A stretch of DNA of 64,000 nucleotides from JBKCUI01 sp052161605. GTDB lineage: Bacteria > Planctomycetota > Planctomycetia > Pirellulales > Pirellulaceae. Location of the stretch: assembly GCA_052161605.1 (NCBI GenBank), contig CP197409.1; one strand, written 5' to 3'. Each line of letters begins with the position of its first letter. Within the stretch, counting starts at the first letter, position 1. The notes beneath the pieces are model-generated. The model saw only the letters and a list, made by a program, of their open reading frames with translations, had not been told where the DNA came from and did not search any database. Of this stretch, positions 25,765 through 34,284 are shown piece after piece. The position numbers and the translations under genes are program-made.

Positions 25765-25791
25765 AAAATCTACCGACATACGTAGATTTTT
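25765..25791. terminator. Hairpin between CBASS operon and plasmid genes
   Basis: AAAATCTAC and GTAGATTTT form a 9-bp stem around an 8-nt loop, followed by T on the plus strand and with an A/T-rich stem end that gives UUUU on either strand. It lies 127 bp after the end of the E2-like gene and can stop the minus-strand CBASS transcript. Confidence 0.5.
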
Positions 25792-25917
25792 CGATGACTC
25801 TTCGGTTCGCATCGTTTTGGTGGATTAGTCAGGTTTAGAAAATTCGTTTCCAGCAATCTCAGGGGGGTATAATGTCGGGGTAGCGAGAGTTTGGAGAGAT
25901 TTGCCGATGCGATTTTG

Positions 25918-26616
25918 CTACGGTGATGGGAACTGCTTTTTCGTTCCACCACCCAGAATTTCATACTGTGACCTAAACCACAGCCTACCAAGACTTTTAC
26001 GAAGTTCTAACACAATCTGATGATGTAATTTACATCGACTCAAGCGAAATTTACTCCCACACGGACAAAGCTGACAGTTCGCTTTTCGCTTGGGACGTGA
26101 AGTCAGAAAGACGAGACGAATTGCGGCATCATCTGAAGTAACCATATAAAGGCTTTTGAAATCATCGATAAGCCCACGCTTCCCGTGTGCTAGTTCGCCA
26201 AAGGGAAGGGTGGCGTGTTGCTCATGTAGAACGAATGAATAAAGGTAGGGGATAACAAACTCGCGACAAAACGAAGAAACACTCGGATTCCGAGAGAGCG
26301 CGAGACGCTGCCTGGTTGGGCTCGCTAAACAGAGAGCCCCCCCCTCCAGCCGATGAAAATAGTCGGGGATCCTGTCTCCCTGTTCGAACACTAGTGGTGG
26401 AGAACTGGGGAAGCCAAATGGGATCTTAATCAGTAATTCGAACGAATCTGTTATCCGCAGGCAGCCTGGTTTCTCAGCACTGAAATCGAGTTTCCCGGCC
26501 ACATGTAGGTACCCGTCCTTGGCGGTTTGAATTCTGAGACGTGGATAGGCAGCAAGTAAATCAGGGAGGCCGCTCGATTCGATGAACTCCTGAGGTGCGA
26601 AGCTTAATTCCCCCAT
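25918..26616 (-). CDS. CBASS E2-like protein (type II short)
   Basis: The 232-aa protein has the shape of prokaryotic E2 (ubiquitin-conjugating) relatives found in CBASS: a beta sheet with LLIKIPFGFPSSPPLVFEQG (62-80), then HRLEGGALCLASPTRQRL with the likely catalytic C96. The last 45 residues hold a small cysteine-rich element, CPCGSKFRLSRCKLHH, like a SEC-C zinc motif. In short type II CBASS, an E2 without E1 or JAB partner primes the CD-NTase through its C-terminus. Its start overlaps the CD-NTase stop by 13 bp, so the two are coupled. Confidence 0.8.
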   Translation of the reverse strand: MGELSFAPQEFIESSGLPDLLAAYPRLRIQTAKDGYLHVAGKLDFSAEKPGCLRITDSFELLIKIPFGFPSSPPLVFEQGDRIPDYFHRLEGGALCLASPTRQRLALSRNPSVSSFCREFVIPYLYSFVLHEQHATLPFGELAHGKRGLIDDFKSLYMVTSDDAAIRLVFLTSRPKRKANCQLCPCGSKFRLSRCKLHHQIVLELRKSLGRLWFRSQYEILGGGTKKQFPSP

Positions 26617-27767
26617 GGTTTGGGGCCCGAAGGGAGGTAGAGCGTTGCCGGGGAAGCAATTTGAGCAGTGGTCGAAAACGATGAGTGTTTGATCCCAACG
26701 GACTCGTCCCTAAGCTTGATGCCAAATGCCTTCTCTACCGATTCCTGGAGATGATAGCCCGTTGCAGAGTCTAAGAGCGACTGTAGGTCGGCTCTTAGTT
26801 GGTGGTACCAACTCCAGAAATTGATTTCGTAGTTTGAGTCTGTCCCCCATTTATCTGCAAAGTCCTCTTTCTTATTCACTGGATTTTCGATTCTAGGCCG
26901 TTGAGGTTTTATAAACATTGGCATTCGATCGACGACATTCAACAAAGCACTTACCAGCGATGACTCACCTTGGTAAGCATGAGTGGATAGGGTTGTTATT
27001 ATCATCGATATCGGAGCGTATGTAGGATCATTTTGAAAATGAACGTCGCGATGCCGTTTGAGAATTTGAATAACTCGCTGGAGAACGGTCTTCAGTTCAT
27101 AAGGTGGAATTTCGTCGATTGATGCGTAGGCGCGGTTCGCGATGAGAAACTCAATCCGAGCTTGGGCAAAGTTTCTTGCAATCGTCTCAAACCATTTTGC
27201 AAATCCTCTTGGGTTGCTGCTGAACCACGAGGTACAGATCTCTTTGTAAAAAGGATGGCGAGTGTCGGTCAATACAATCTCATGCTGAGCGAGTTCATAA
27301 GGGGTGGAGAGTCGAATTCGCTCCAAGATCGCGTCCGTGCCTGCGGGGAGGCCTGGGAGTACATCCATGTGAAAATTGACTTCGTCCGCGTAGTTGAGCC
27401 GCCAGCATCTCGGCTTTTCGCTTGGCTTCTCGTTGAAGTGCTTCGCAATTGCGTACGAAATAATCTCTTTGCCGAGCAGTCGCTTAACTTTTTCTTGCGT
27501 GACTTGAGCCATGGAGAGGGCAAAAGTAACAACAAGGTCAAGGTCATAGTACCCATCTTCATGAAAAGGCCGGATTACGGTCCCATAACGAAAAGAGCCT
27601 TGTGGATAGACCTCGGGTTGGAAATCTTTCACAGACGAGTTGTCTCGGAGGAGCCAATCTTCGAGCGAGCTAGCGCGATCGATAGCTTTTTCGTAGTATG
27701 AAATCGGAATATCGAGCTCTTCGATGAGTTGCTCGGCAAGTTGTTCTCGATTGATGAAATCAGCCAT
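26604..27767 (-). CDS. CD-NTase cyclic (oligo)nucleotide synthase of CBASS
   Basis: Makes a cyclic nucleotide signal on phage infection. The nucleotidyltransferase signature is present: GSFRYGT (57-63) followed by DGYYDLDLVV with D75 and D77, and the third acidic residue in NFHMDVLPG. At 387 aa with a helical C-terminal half it fits the cGAS/DncV-like family. The C-terminus ends in SGPKPWGN, a small Gly-rich tail of the kind that E2/Cap2 proteins conjugate in type II systems. A GGGAG site lies 9 bp ahead of its ATG. The product (which cyclic nucleotide) cannot be read from sequence. Confidence 0.9.
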   Translation of the reverse strand: MADFINREQLAEQLIEELDIPISYYEKAIDRASSLEDWLLRDNSSVKDFQPEVYPQGSFRYGTVIRPFHEDGYYDLDLVVTFALSMAQVTQEKVKRLLGKEIISYAIAKHFNEKPSEKPRCWRLNYADEVNFHMDVLPGLPAGTDAILERIRLSTPYELAQHEIVLTDTRHPFYKEICTSWFSSNPRGFAKWFETIARNFAQARIEFLIANRAYASIDEIPPYELKTVLQRVIQILKRHRDVHFQNDPTYAPISMIITTLSTHAYQGESSLVSALLNVVDRMPMFIKPQRPRIENPVNKKEDFADKWGTDSNYEINFWSWYHQLRADLQSLLDSATGYHLQESVEKAFGIKLRDESVGIKHSSFSTTAQIASPATLYLPSGPKPWGN

Positions 27768-27777
27768 AAGATACTCC

Positions 27778-28724
27778 CTATGCGGCTAACGGTTTACGAA
27801 ATGTAACTTCTTCCGCCTTGTGGCCTCCGAAGGTGGATTCAAAGTGAGGCGCAAACTTGCGTGCCTCATGCGACGCTTCTGCAAGAAGATCTTTTTCGCA
27901 AAGCTTGTCGAGAGCAAAGAGTCCATCTGGAACAATCGGATCCAAACGAACTGCTCGTTCTTTGGAAAGTAGCAACATGGCTTGCCCCTGGACGCCGTGG
28001 CTTTGTCCACGGAGCGCAGCGTCGATCCCCATCTCTCTCCAATGAATTTTGCCACCGCGATCGAGCGAGCCTTTTTGCTGATGGAGTTCGTTGTGCCAAG
28101 ACTGAGGGTTGAGATGGCTTCGAGCGGTTTTTTCAGCAAACTCACAGCTTCGACGATACCAACCATTGTGGGGTTGTTTGCCCAAAGTCCACCGTCGACA
28201 AGCCGCATACCATCGACATGCTCGCAGCATGGGAAGTAGGTTGGCGCTGCGCTGGTGGCAAGAGCCACCTTCCACATGGGCACCTTCCCGTCGGTAGTGA
28301 GCCGTGGATGATGAGGCGTTTTAAAGATGTAAACCTCGTCTTTGGCAAGGTTATACGACGGAATTACCAATCGTTTTGAGCTGTCGACAATTAGCTTATC
28401 TTCGAAGTATTTTTGCAGAGCCAACTTCAATGGTTCTTGTGGGTACTTGCTCCGAGTGTATGACCTTAGCGAAGTCCAAAGAGGCTTCTTCTTAAAAATC
28501 TTTGGGCCTTCTGCTACGTAAAACTGCACGATCTCTCGAGGACGTAAACCGAGACCGAGCCCCAGCGCGATAATTCCTCCAGTGGAGGTCCCCGTGATGA
28601 GATCGAAGTGCTCTGTGACCGAGATTCCGCCGAGGTTCTCCTCTAATTTTGCAAGGAGCGCTGCGGAATAAAGCCCCTTAATGCCCCCGCCGTCTAGTGA
28701 CAGAATCTGAAATTTCTTCTGCAT
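27778..28724 (-). CDS. Patatin-like phospholipase effector (CapV-type), apparently frameshifted
   Basis: From ATG 28724 (MQKKFQILSLDGGG) the patatin domain is complete to about residue 218: oxyanion loop DGGGIKG (11-17), nucleophile GTSTG (S47) and catalytic D177 (VDGG). CapV proteins cut membrane phospholipids when bound by the CBASS signal. At an A5 run (28076-28072, codons AAA AAG) the frame fails: the original frame ends at 27786 with an unrelated tail. The -1 frame continues in family style (SLDRGG, AALRGQS, RLDPIVPDGLFALDKL, EARKFAPHF) to a stop at 27778, for 315 aa in all. One lost A, a sequencing error or -1 frameshifting would explain it. I give the repaired span. Confidence 0.85.
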
Positions 28725-28759
28725 TTGTCTCTTAATTCCCTCTGAAAAGGTTCTCTTAT

Positions 28760-28850
28760 GGCGAATGCCGGTTCGCCTATAGCGAATATAACAGATTATC
28801 AGGATAAGTTCAACCATGGGCGAATAGGCTTCTTGCCGCAGCGAATGGCG
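28760..28850. promoter_or_regulatory. Cluster of GCGAAT operator-like sites between CBASS and XRE operons
   Basis: The 143-bp divergent region holds four GCGAAT copies starting at 28761, 28782, 28820 and 28841. The first two and last two are 21 bp apart. Two overlapping inverted repeats are built from them: GGCGAA/TTCGCC (28760-28777) and TTCGC/GCGAA (28772-28786). This is the look of a binding region for an XRE-type repressor. It would cover both promoters, so one regulator probably controls both operons. Confidence 0.65.
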
Positions 28851-28867
28851 ATTGGTATGATCTACGC

Positions 28868-29320
28868 ATGGCGAAACGGAAACTAACGACGACGGATGCT
28901 GAATCACCGATCGCGAATTTGGCAGGGAATCTTCACGCTGCGCGCGTAGCAGCAGACAAGACCCTTGAGCAACTTGCTGCTGAATCGGGGATCTCGAAAA
29001 CCTATCTATGGGAGCTTGAGAACGATGCAGAAGGGCTCAAAAAACCTTCCGCCGACATTCTCTTGAAGATTGCGAGAGTCCTCGACACAACCATTGCGGA
29101 CCTTCTCGGTCTGCCCTCTGTTCAGGTGAATCAGACGAGAGTCGAGATAAGCCCATCGTTGAAGAACTTTTGTGAGTTCATGACTTCGCTAGGAACGCCC
29201 GTCAAGGAAGAGGATGTTCAGGCACTTGCCACGACACGGTTTCGTGGTGGTCAGCCTCGAACAAAAGAGGGCTGGTACGATCTTTACACAACCCTCAAGA
29301 GAACAACAGGACGGGAGTGA
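28868..29320 (+). CDS. XRE-family repressor (CapH-like)
   Basis: The 150-aa protein has a classical helix-turn-helix at about 20-78 (ARVAADKTLEQLAAESGIS, LKKPSADILLKIARVLDTT) and a helical C-terminal half that may dimerise. It ends 1 bp before an ImmA/IrrE-type peptidase gene. In CBASS, such a pair (CapH and CapP) represses the operon until the peptidase cuts the repressor after DNA damage. Here the pair lies divergent to CBASS and heads the plus-strand defence operon. The regulatory role is inferred from gene order and from operator-like repeats upstream. Confidence 0.85.
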   Translation: MAKRKLTTTDAESPIANLAGNLHAARVAADKTLEQLAAESGISKTYLWELENDAEGLKKPSADILLKIARVLDTTIADLLGLPSVQVNQTRVEISPSLKNFCEFMTSLGTPVKEEDVQALATTRFRGGQPRTKEGWYDLYTTLKRTTGRE

Positions 29321-29321
29321 A

Positions 29322-30266
29322 ATGCGACAGGGATCGCGACAGAAACAGTACCATGAACACGTTCAGTCTGTGATTGATGAAATGGGGGTCGAGGACCCTC
29401 GTGAGGCCATTCGTTTGAAGATGCGGAACAAGATTGCTGAGATTAGCAGCTTGTTTGGAGAACCTCCGTATGACCTAATCGCATTTGCTAGTTGCGTCGG
29501 ACTTCAGTGGTCGGATGAGAGCCCTGCTTTTAGCAATGACTCTGAGATTGCTCCCATTGCTGGGGGCAGAATGTTGCTTAGAGTGAACCAAGAGCGTCCG
29601 CTAACTCGGCAACGTTTTAGTATCGCGCATGAAATCGGACATACACTCTTTCCCGATTACCAATACTCAGTAAAGTGCCGCAAAGCTAACGAAAGACGGT
29701 GGAGTGATGACGATTTACTTGAAAGCCTCTGTGATGTGGCAGCATCTGAACTAATGTTCCCGACTCCCTGGTTTACCGAAAAGCTGGCTTCGCTGGACTA
29801 CACTGGAGTGAGCCTACTTAAACTTGCCGATGATTGCCTTGCATCGAGAGAGGCAACGGTGCGACGAATTGTCGAACTTTCGCAAATGCCATTGGCAGCT
29901 GTGTTTTTTAGCTGGAAGCATAAGCCTGTTGAGTTAAGAGCTCTTAGAAGACGCAAGTCGCAAACGTCACTGTTCCCCGAACTTGAGCCTCCTCCTCCAT
30001 CTCCAATGCTTAGGGTGGACTACTCAATTATCAACGAAGCATTTAGAAGGAACTTTGCAGACCATATCCCTGAACATAAATCGGTGCCCAGTGACGGACT
30101 TATTTTTGGTGTATCTCTGAGAAAAGTTCCGGGGGAGGGGCATATCGATCTAGATTTAGGACCTCTCAAGGGACGTTTTTATGCGGTTGTATTGCCGATT
30201 TTTACGGAGCTAAGCGATTGTGCGAACTCATCCGTCGTTGTGTTAATCCTCCCCTCAAATATGTAG
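29322..30266 (+). CDS. ImmA/IrrE-type zinc metallopeptidase (CapP-like)
   Basis: I choose the ATG at 29322, one base after the XRE stop; an upstream frame start at 29214 lies inside the XRE gene. The 314-aa product has HEIGH at 103-107 (FSIAHEIGHTL), the zinc site of the ImmA/IrrE family, and the third ligand region follows about 25 residues later (LCDVAASELMFP). The C-terminal 150 residues are a separate domain that may sense a signal. Family members cut partner repressors. It is followed after 1 bp by the helicase gene, so regulator, peptidase and defence genes share a transcript. Confidence 0.88.
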   Translation: MRQGSRQKQYHEHVQSVIDEMGVEDPREAIRLKMRNKIAEISSLFGEPPYDLIAFASCVGLQWSDESPAFSNDSEIAPIAGGRMLLRVNQERPLTRQRFSIAHEIGHTLFPDYQYSVKCRKANERRWSDDDLLESLCDVAASELMFPTPWFTEKLASLDYTGVSLLKLADDCLASREATVRRIVELSQMPLAAVFFSWKHKPVELRALRRRKSQTSLFPELEPPPPSPMLRVDYSIINEAFRRNFADHIPEHKSVPSDGLIFGVSLRKVPGEGHIDLDLGPLKGRFYAVVLPIFTELSDCANSSVVVLILPSNM

Positions 30267-30267
30267 C

Positions 30268-33200
30268 ATGAATGGAGAATCATTTAGATTTGTTCGCTAT
30301 GCAGGCACGCCCATGGAAATAATCGACAACATCAACAACCTGTTCGGGGACGACCTCAAGAAAACGGTTGCACCCAAGTCGAAGCTTCGTATCGCAGCCT
30401 CCTGCTTTTCCATCTACGCATTCGAGGCTCTCAAGAAGGAACTAGAGAAGGTCGATTCGCTAGAGTTCATCTTCACAAGCCCAACGTTCGTTCCCCATGA
30501 AGTGACCGACAAGATCAAAAAGGAACGTCGGGAGTTCTTTATTCCAAAGCAGGAAAGAGAGCGTGGATTTTATGGCACCGAATTCGAGATCCAGCTACGT
30601 AATAAGTTAACCCAACGGGCGATCGCAAAAGAGTGTGCTGACTGGATCAAAAAGAAAGCACAATTCCGATCCAATCGCGGGAAAGCTCCGATGCAGCAGT
30701 TCGCGTGCGTCGAAAACAGCGATTCGCAAGCAGTTTATCTGCCCCTACATGGATTTACCGCAGTCGATCTTGGATACCAACCCGGCAACGCGGTCTCGAA
30801 TATCGTCAACAAGATTAGCGAGCCGACGATGACGGCCGTCTACCTTAATCTCTTCGACCAAATTTGGAACGATTCGGAGAAGCTAGAAGACGTAACTGAC
30901 ATACTTCGCGACCACATCGCATCGGTCTACCAAGAGAATTCGCCGGAACGCATCTACTTCTTGATGCTCTACAACATCTTCAGCGAGTTTCTTGACGATA
31001 TCTCGGAAGATGTCCTTCCGAACGACAAAACCGGCTACCAGGAGAGCCTCGTTTGGAAGAAACTCTTCAACTTCCAACGCGATGCGGCGACTGGGATCAT
31101 CAACAAACTCGAAACCTACAACGGCTGCATTTTGGCAGACAGTGTAGGACTCGGAAAAACCTTCACTGCACTCGCAGTCATCAAGTATTACGAACTCCGC
31201 AATCGCTCGGTCCTGGTGCTCTGCCCAAAGAAGCTTGCCGACAACTGGCTGACCTATAACCGGAACCTTACTACCAACATCTTCAGCAAAGACCGCTTCA
31301 ACTACGACGTGCTCTGCCATACCGACTTGCAGCGATCTTCGGGTGAGTCGTTTGGTACCAAGCTCAATCAAGTCAACTGGGGCAACTACGACCTAGTGGT
31401 AATCGACGAGTCTCATAACTTCCGAAACAATGACGCCTTCAAGGAGCGAGAGACTCGCTACCAACGCCTGATGAACATGGTCATTAAGCAAGGGGTGAAG
31501 ACCAAGGTGTTGATGCTCTCCGCGACACCAGTGAACAATCGCTTCAACGACCTCAAGAACCAGCTCGCCTTAGCTTACGAAGGGAATTCAGAGTCTCTCA
31601 CTGGTAAGCTGAAGACAGGAAAGGACGTCAACGAGATCTTTCGTCGAGCCCAAGCCGCTTTTAACTCGTGGTCCAAGCTCCCACCGGATGAACGAACCGC
31701 CGAAGCAATCCTCAAGAGCCTTGACTTCGATTTCTTCGAATTGCTCGATAGCGTCACCATTGCGAGATCCAGAAAGCACATTCAAACCTTCTACGACATG
31801 AAGGACATTGGGAACTTCCCTGAACGTAGGAAGCCGCTCTCATTCCATTGTCCACTGACCACACGGACCGATGTTATCGGCTTTAACGAGATCTTCGAGC
31901 AACTCTCGTTGGTAAAGATGTCCGTCTACGCACCTCTGACCTACATCTTGCCCAGCAGACTCAGTAAGTACGAAGCGCTCTACGACACCGAAGTGGAAGG
32001 GAAGGGGAAACTCCGGCAAGCCGACCGTGAAAAGAGCTTGCAAACCCTGATGACGGTAAATCTGCTCAAACGCCTGGAAAGTTCCGTGGAAGCATTCCGT
32101 ATCACCCTTAGAAAGCTCGGAACACGCAATCGACTCACGCTCAACAAGATCGAAGAGTTCGAGAAAACAGGACGTGCTGTATCGGTCGAAGATTTTACCG
32201 AGGTAATGAGCGGTGCAGATCCAGAGGATGACGATTTCACCGATCCCGAAGATTCTCAGATTGGGGGCAAGGTACAGATTAACCTAGCCGACATGGACCT
32301 GCCGTCTTGGAAGCACGACCTAAGTGCTGATCTTTTACTCATCGACGGATTGCTAACGGAGATGCAGAAAGTATCTCCCATGGAGGACGCAAAACTCCAG
32401 CACGTGAAATCGTACATCGCCAATAAGATTGCGTACCCGTTCAACCCGGGAAATCGCAAGATACTCCTGTTCACGGCCTTTGCAGATACAGCCAACTACC
32501 TTTACGACCAGATCGCCACAGAACTACATCAATCCCAGAAACTGAACACTGGGAAAGTCACTGGTTCGAGCTCCCCTGTATCCACCATCAAGCGATCATA
32601 CGATTTTCAATTGCTCCTGACCTTGTTCTCTCCTCGCTCCAAGGAGAAAACATCGATCCTTCCCAACGAGCCAGCAGAAATCGATATCTTGATCGCTACG
32701 GACTGCATCTCGGAGGGGCAAAACCTGCAAGACTGCGATACCGTCATCAACTACGACATTCACTGGAACCCGGTCCGCATCATCCAACGATTCGGGCGTA
32801 TCGATCGAATCGGATCTCCCAACGCAACGATCCAGCTCGTAAACTATTGGCCTGATATATCGCTCGATGAGTACATCAACCTCAAGGAACGGGTCGAGAA
32901 TCGGATGGTGATTGCCGATGTTACAGCTACGGCAGATGACAACATCCTAACCCCACAATCGAATGATATTGGATACCGAAAAGAACAGCTCCGGCGGCTA
33001 CAAGATGAAGTCATTGAGATGGAAGACCTCAAAACGGGTATCTCCATCACCGATCTCGGGCTCAATGACTTCCGCATGGATCTACTCCAGTACATCAAGC
33101 AAAACGGAGACCTCGGTAACCTGCCTAACGGAATGCACGCGGTAGTACCGGCTGCACCATCTCGTGGGCTACCCGCAGGTGTCATCTTCACGCTCCGCAA

Positions 33201-33582
33201 TCGCAATGACAGCGTCAACGTCAACCAGACGAATCGCCTCCACCCTTACTATCTGATTTACATGCGAAACGACGGAACGGTCGTGTCAGATCAAACTGAG
33301 GTAAAAAAGATACTCGATCTAGTACGAAGTGCCTGCAAAGGGCATTCCGAGCCAATCTCTGCTGCATGCAGCCGCTTCAACGAAGTCACCGATGAAGGCA
33401 AGAACATGCGACTCTATTCGAGTCTTCTCGACCAAGCCATCCGCACCATGGTTGATGTTAAGGAAGAACGGGACATCGATAGTCTCTTCGTGAGCGAGAA
33501 GACAACCGCTTTGGTGGGTACTATCTCCGGCCTCGAGGATTTTGAGCTTATCAACTTCATTGTTATCCAAGGTGAGGAGTGA
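30268..33582 (+). CDS. SNF2-like superfamily 2 helicase of the defence operon
   Basis: The 1104-aa protein has a 260-residue N-terminal region with a PLD-like look (no intact HKD pair seen), then a complete SF2 motor: Walker A LADSVGLGKT (289-298), VIDESHNF (DESH box), MLSATPVNN, ATDCISEGQNLQ and QRFGRIDRIGS. The last 200 residues are a C-terminal domain of unknown role. Its stop overlaps the start of the DUF4391 gene by 4 bp. Similar helicases recur with DUF4391 and type III Mod/Res genes, so it may translocate on DNA for the restriction system. It is not itself the type III Res subunit, which is a separate gene. Confidence 0.85.
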   Translation: MNGESFRFVRYAGTPMEIIDNINNLFGDDLKKTVAPKSKLRIAASCFSIYAFEALKKELEKVDSLEFIFTSPTFVPHEVTDKIKKERREFFIPKQERERGFYGTEFEIQLRNKLTQRAIAKECADWIKKKAQFRSNRGKAPMQQFACVENSDSQAVYLPLHGFTAVDLGYQPGNAVSNIVNKISEPTMTAVYLNLFDQIWNDSEKLEDVTDILRDHIASVYQENSPERIYFLMLYNIFSEFLDDISEDVLPNDKTGYQESLVWKKLFNFQRDAATGIINKLETYNGCILADSVGLGKTFTALAVIKYYELRNRSVLVLCPKKLADNWLTYNRNLTTNIFSKDRFNYDVLCHTDLQRSSGESFGTKLNQVNWGNYDLVVIDESHNFRNNDAFKERETRYQRLMNMVIKQGVKTKVLMLSATPVNNRFNDLKNQLALAYEGNSESLTGKLKTGKDVNEIFRRAQAAFNSWSKLPPDERTAEAILKSLDFDFFELLDSVTIARSRKHIQTFYDMKDIGNFPERRKPLSFHCPLTTRTDVIGFNEIFEQLSLVKMSVYAPLTYILPSRLSKYEALYDTEVEGKGKLRQADREKSLQTLMTVNLLKRLESSVEAFRITLRKLGTRNRLTLNKIEEFEKTGRAVSVEDFTEVMSGADPEDDDFTDPEDSQIGGKVQINLADMDLPSWKHDLSADLLLIDGLLTEMQKVSPMEDAKLQHVKSYIANKIAYPFNPGNRKILLFTAFADTANYLYDQIATELHQSQKLNTGKVTGSSSPVSTIKRSYDFQLLLTLFSPRSKEKTSILPNEPAEIDILIATDCISEGQNLQDCDTVINYDIHWNPVRIIQRFGRIDRIGSPNATIQLVNYWPDISLDEYINLKERVENRMVIADVTATADDNILTPQSNDIGYRKEQLRRLQDEVIEMEDLKTGISITDLGLNDFRMDLLQYIKQNGDLGNLPNGMHAVVPAAPSRGLPAGVIFTLRNRNDSVNVNQTNRLHPYYLIYMRNDGTVVSDQTEVKKILDLVRSACKGHSEPISAACSRFNEVTDEGKNMRLYSSLLDQAIRTMVDVKEERDIDSLFVSEKTTALVGTISGLEDFELINFIVIQGEE

Positions 33583-34274
33583 CCGCAATGCTCTTTACGT
33601 ACCCGCCTAAGGCGGCATTCAACCGCGTCATCCCCAAGACGAAGTTCTACGAGCATGCGAAGCCATCCCCTTCGCTGAAAGCTAGGTTCGTTTCCGAGAT
33701 TTCTCAGGTGGTGTGGAGCTACAAGCTTGCCCCCGAAACGATCAATCTCCCACCGGCTGATGGAGTGCAGGAGATCCAGGTCTTTTCGATAACGCTCAAA
33801 GAGGAATCGATCGACGAGTCGGTTCTTAGGGCAATTGATCGTTCGGTCCCGTCGCCTATTATCTTTGAACTGCATCGAGTAAAGGATGCCAAGACCGTTG
33901 CTGCGTTCAAACGACCCAGCCAAGCAGACTCTAACAGTTGGGTCGTCGGTGATTATTTTGACACAGAATGGGAAGAACTCGGAAAAGAGAGATCCAGTCT
34001 CCCCTTGGCTTTGAATTTGGGTAGCCTATACGAGACGCTTCTAAAGTCGCTTGCACCAATAAAATGCCGGGTAGGCGAGACGCTCCAGCAGCTTTGCGAG
34101 CGATACGCATCGATTTGCAGCAAGCAATCCGAGAGGATGAAGCTAGAAGGCAAGCTAAAAGCGGAAAAACAATTCAACAGGAAGGTCGAGCTCAACTCCG
34201 CACTCAGGCGGATTGAGAATGAGTTAGATGAATTATTGTCTTCGACCGCACAGATATCGAACACGACGGAATGA
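33579..34274 (+). CDS. DUF4391-like protein
   Basis: The 231-aa protein overlaps the helicase gene by 4 bp. Its first 170 residues show DUF4391 features: YPPKAAFNRVIPKTKFYEHA, VVWSYKLAPETINLP, VPSPIIFELH and later LGSLYETLLKSLAPI. The last 60 form a coiled coil (SERMKLEGKLKAEKQFNRKVEL). DUF4391 has no established biochemistry, but it is regularly encoded between an SNF2-like helicase and a type III Mod gene. It probably bridges the two. Confidence 0.75.
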   Translation: MTAMLFTYPPKAAFNRVIPKTKFYEHAKPSPSLKARFVSEISQVVWSYKLAPETINLPPADGVQEIQVFSITLKEESIDESVLRAIDRSVPSPIIFELHRVKDAKTVAAFKRPSQADSNSWVVGDYFDTEWEELGKERSSLPLALNLGSLYETLLKSLAPIKCRVGETLQQLCERYASICSKQSERMKLEGKLKAEKQFNRKVELNSALRRIENELDELLSSTAQISNTTE

Positions 34275-34284
34275 ATGGTGAGTC

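Noticed and set aside
30268..33582. BREX or DISARM helicase
   Set aside because: No PglZ, BrxC, DrmA/B or other marker genes are nearby; the neighbours are DUF4391 and type III Mod/Res.
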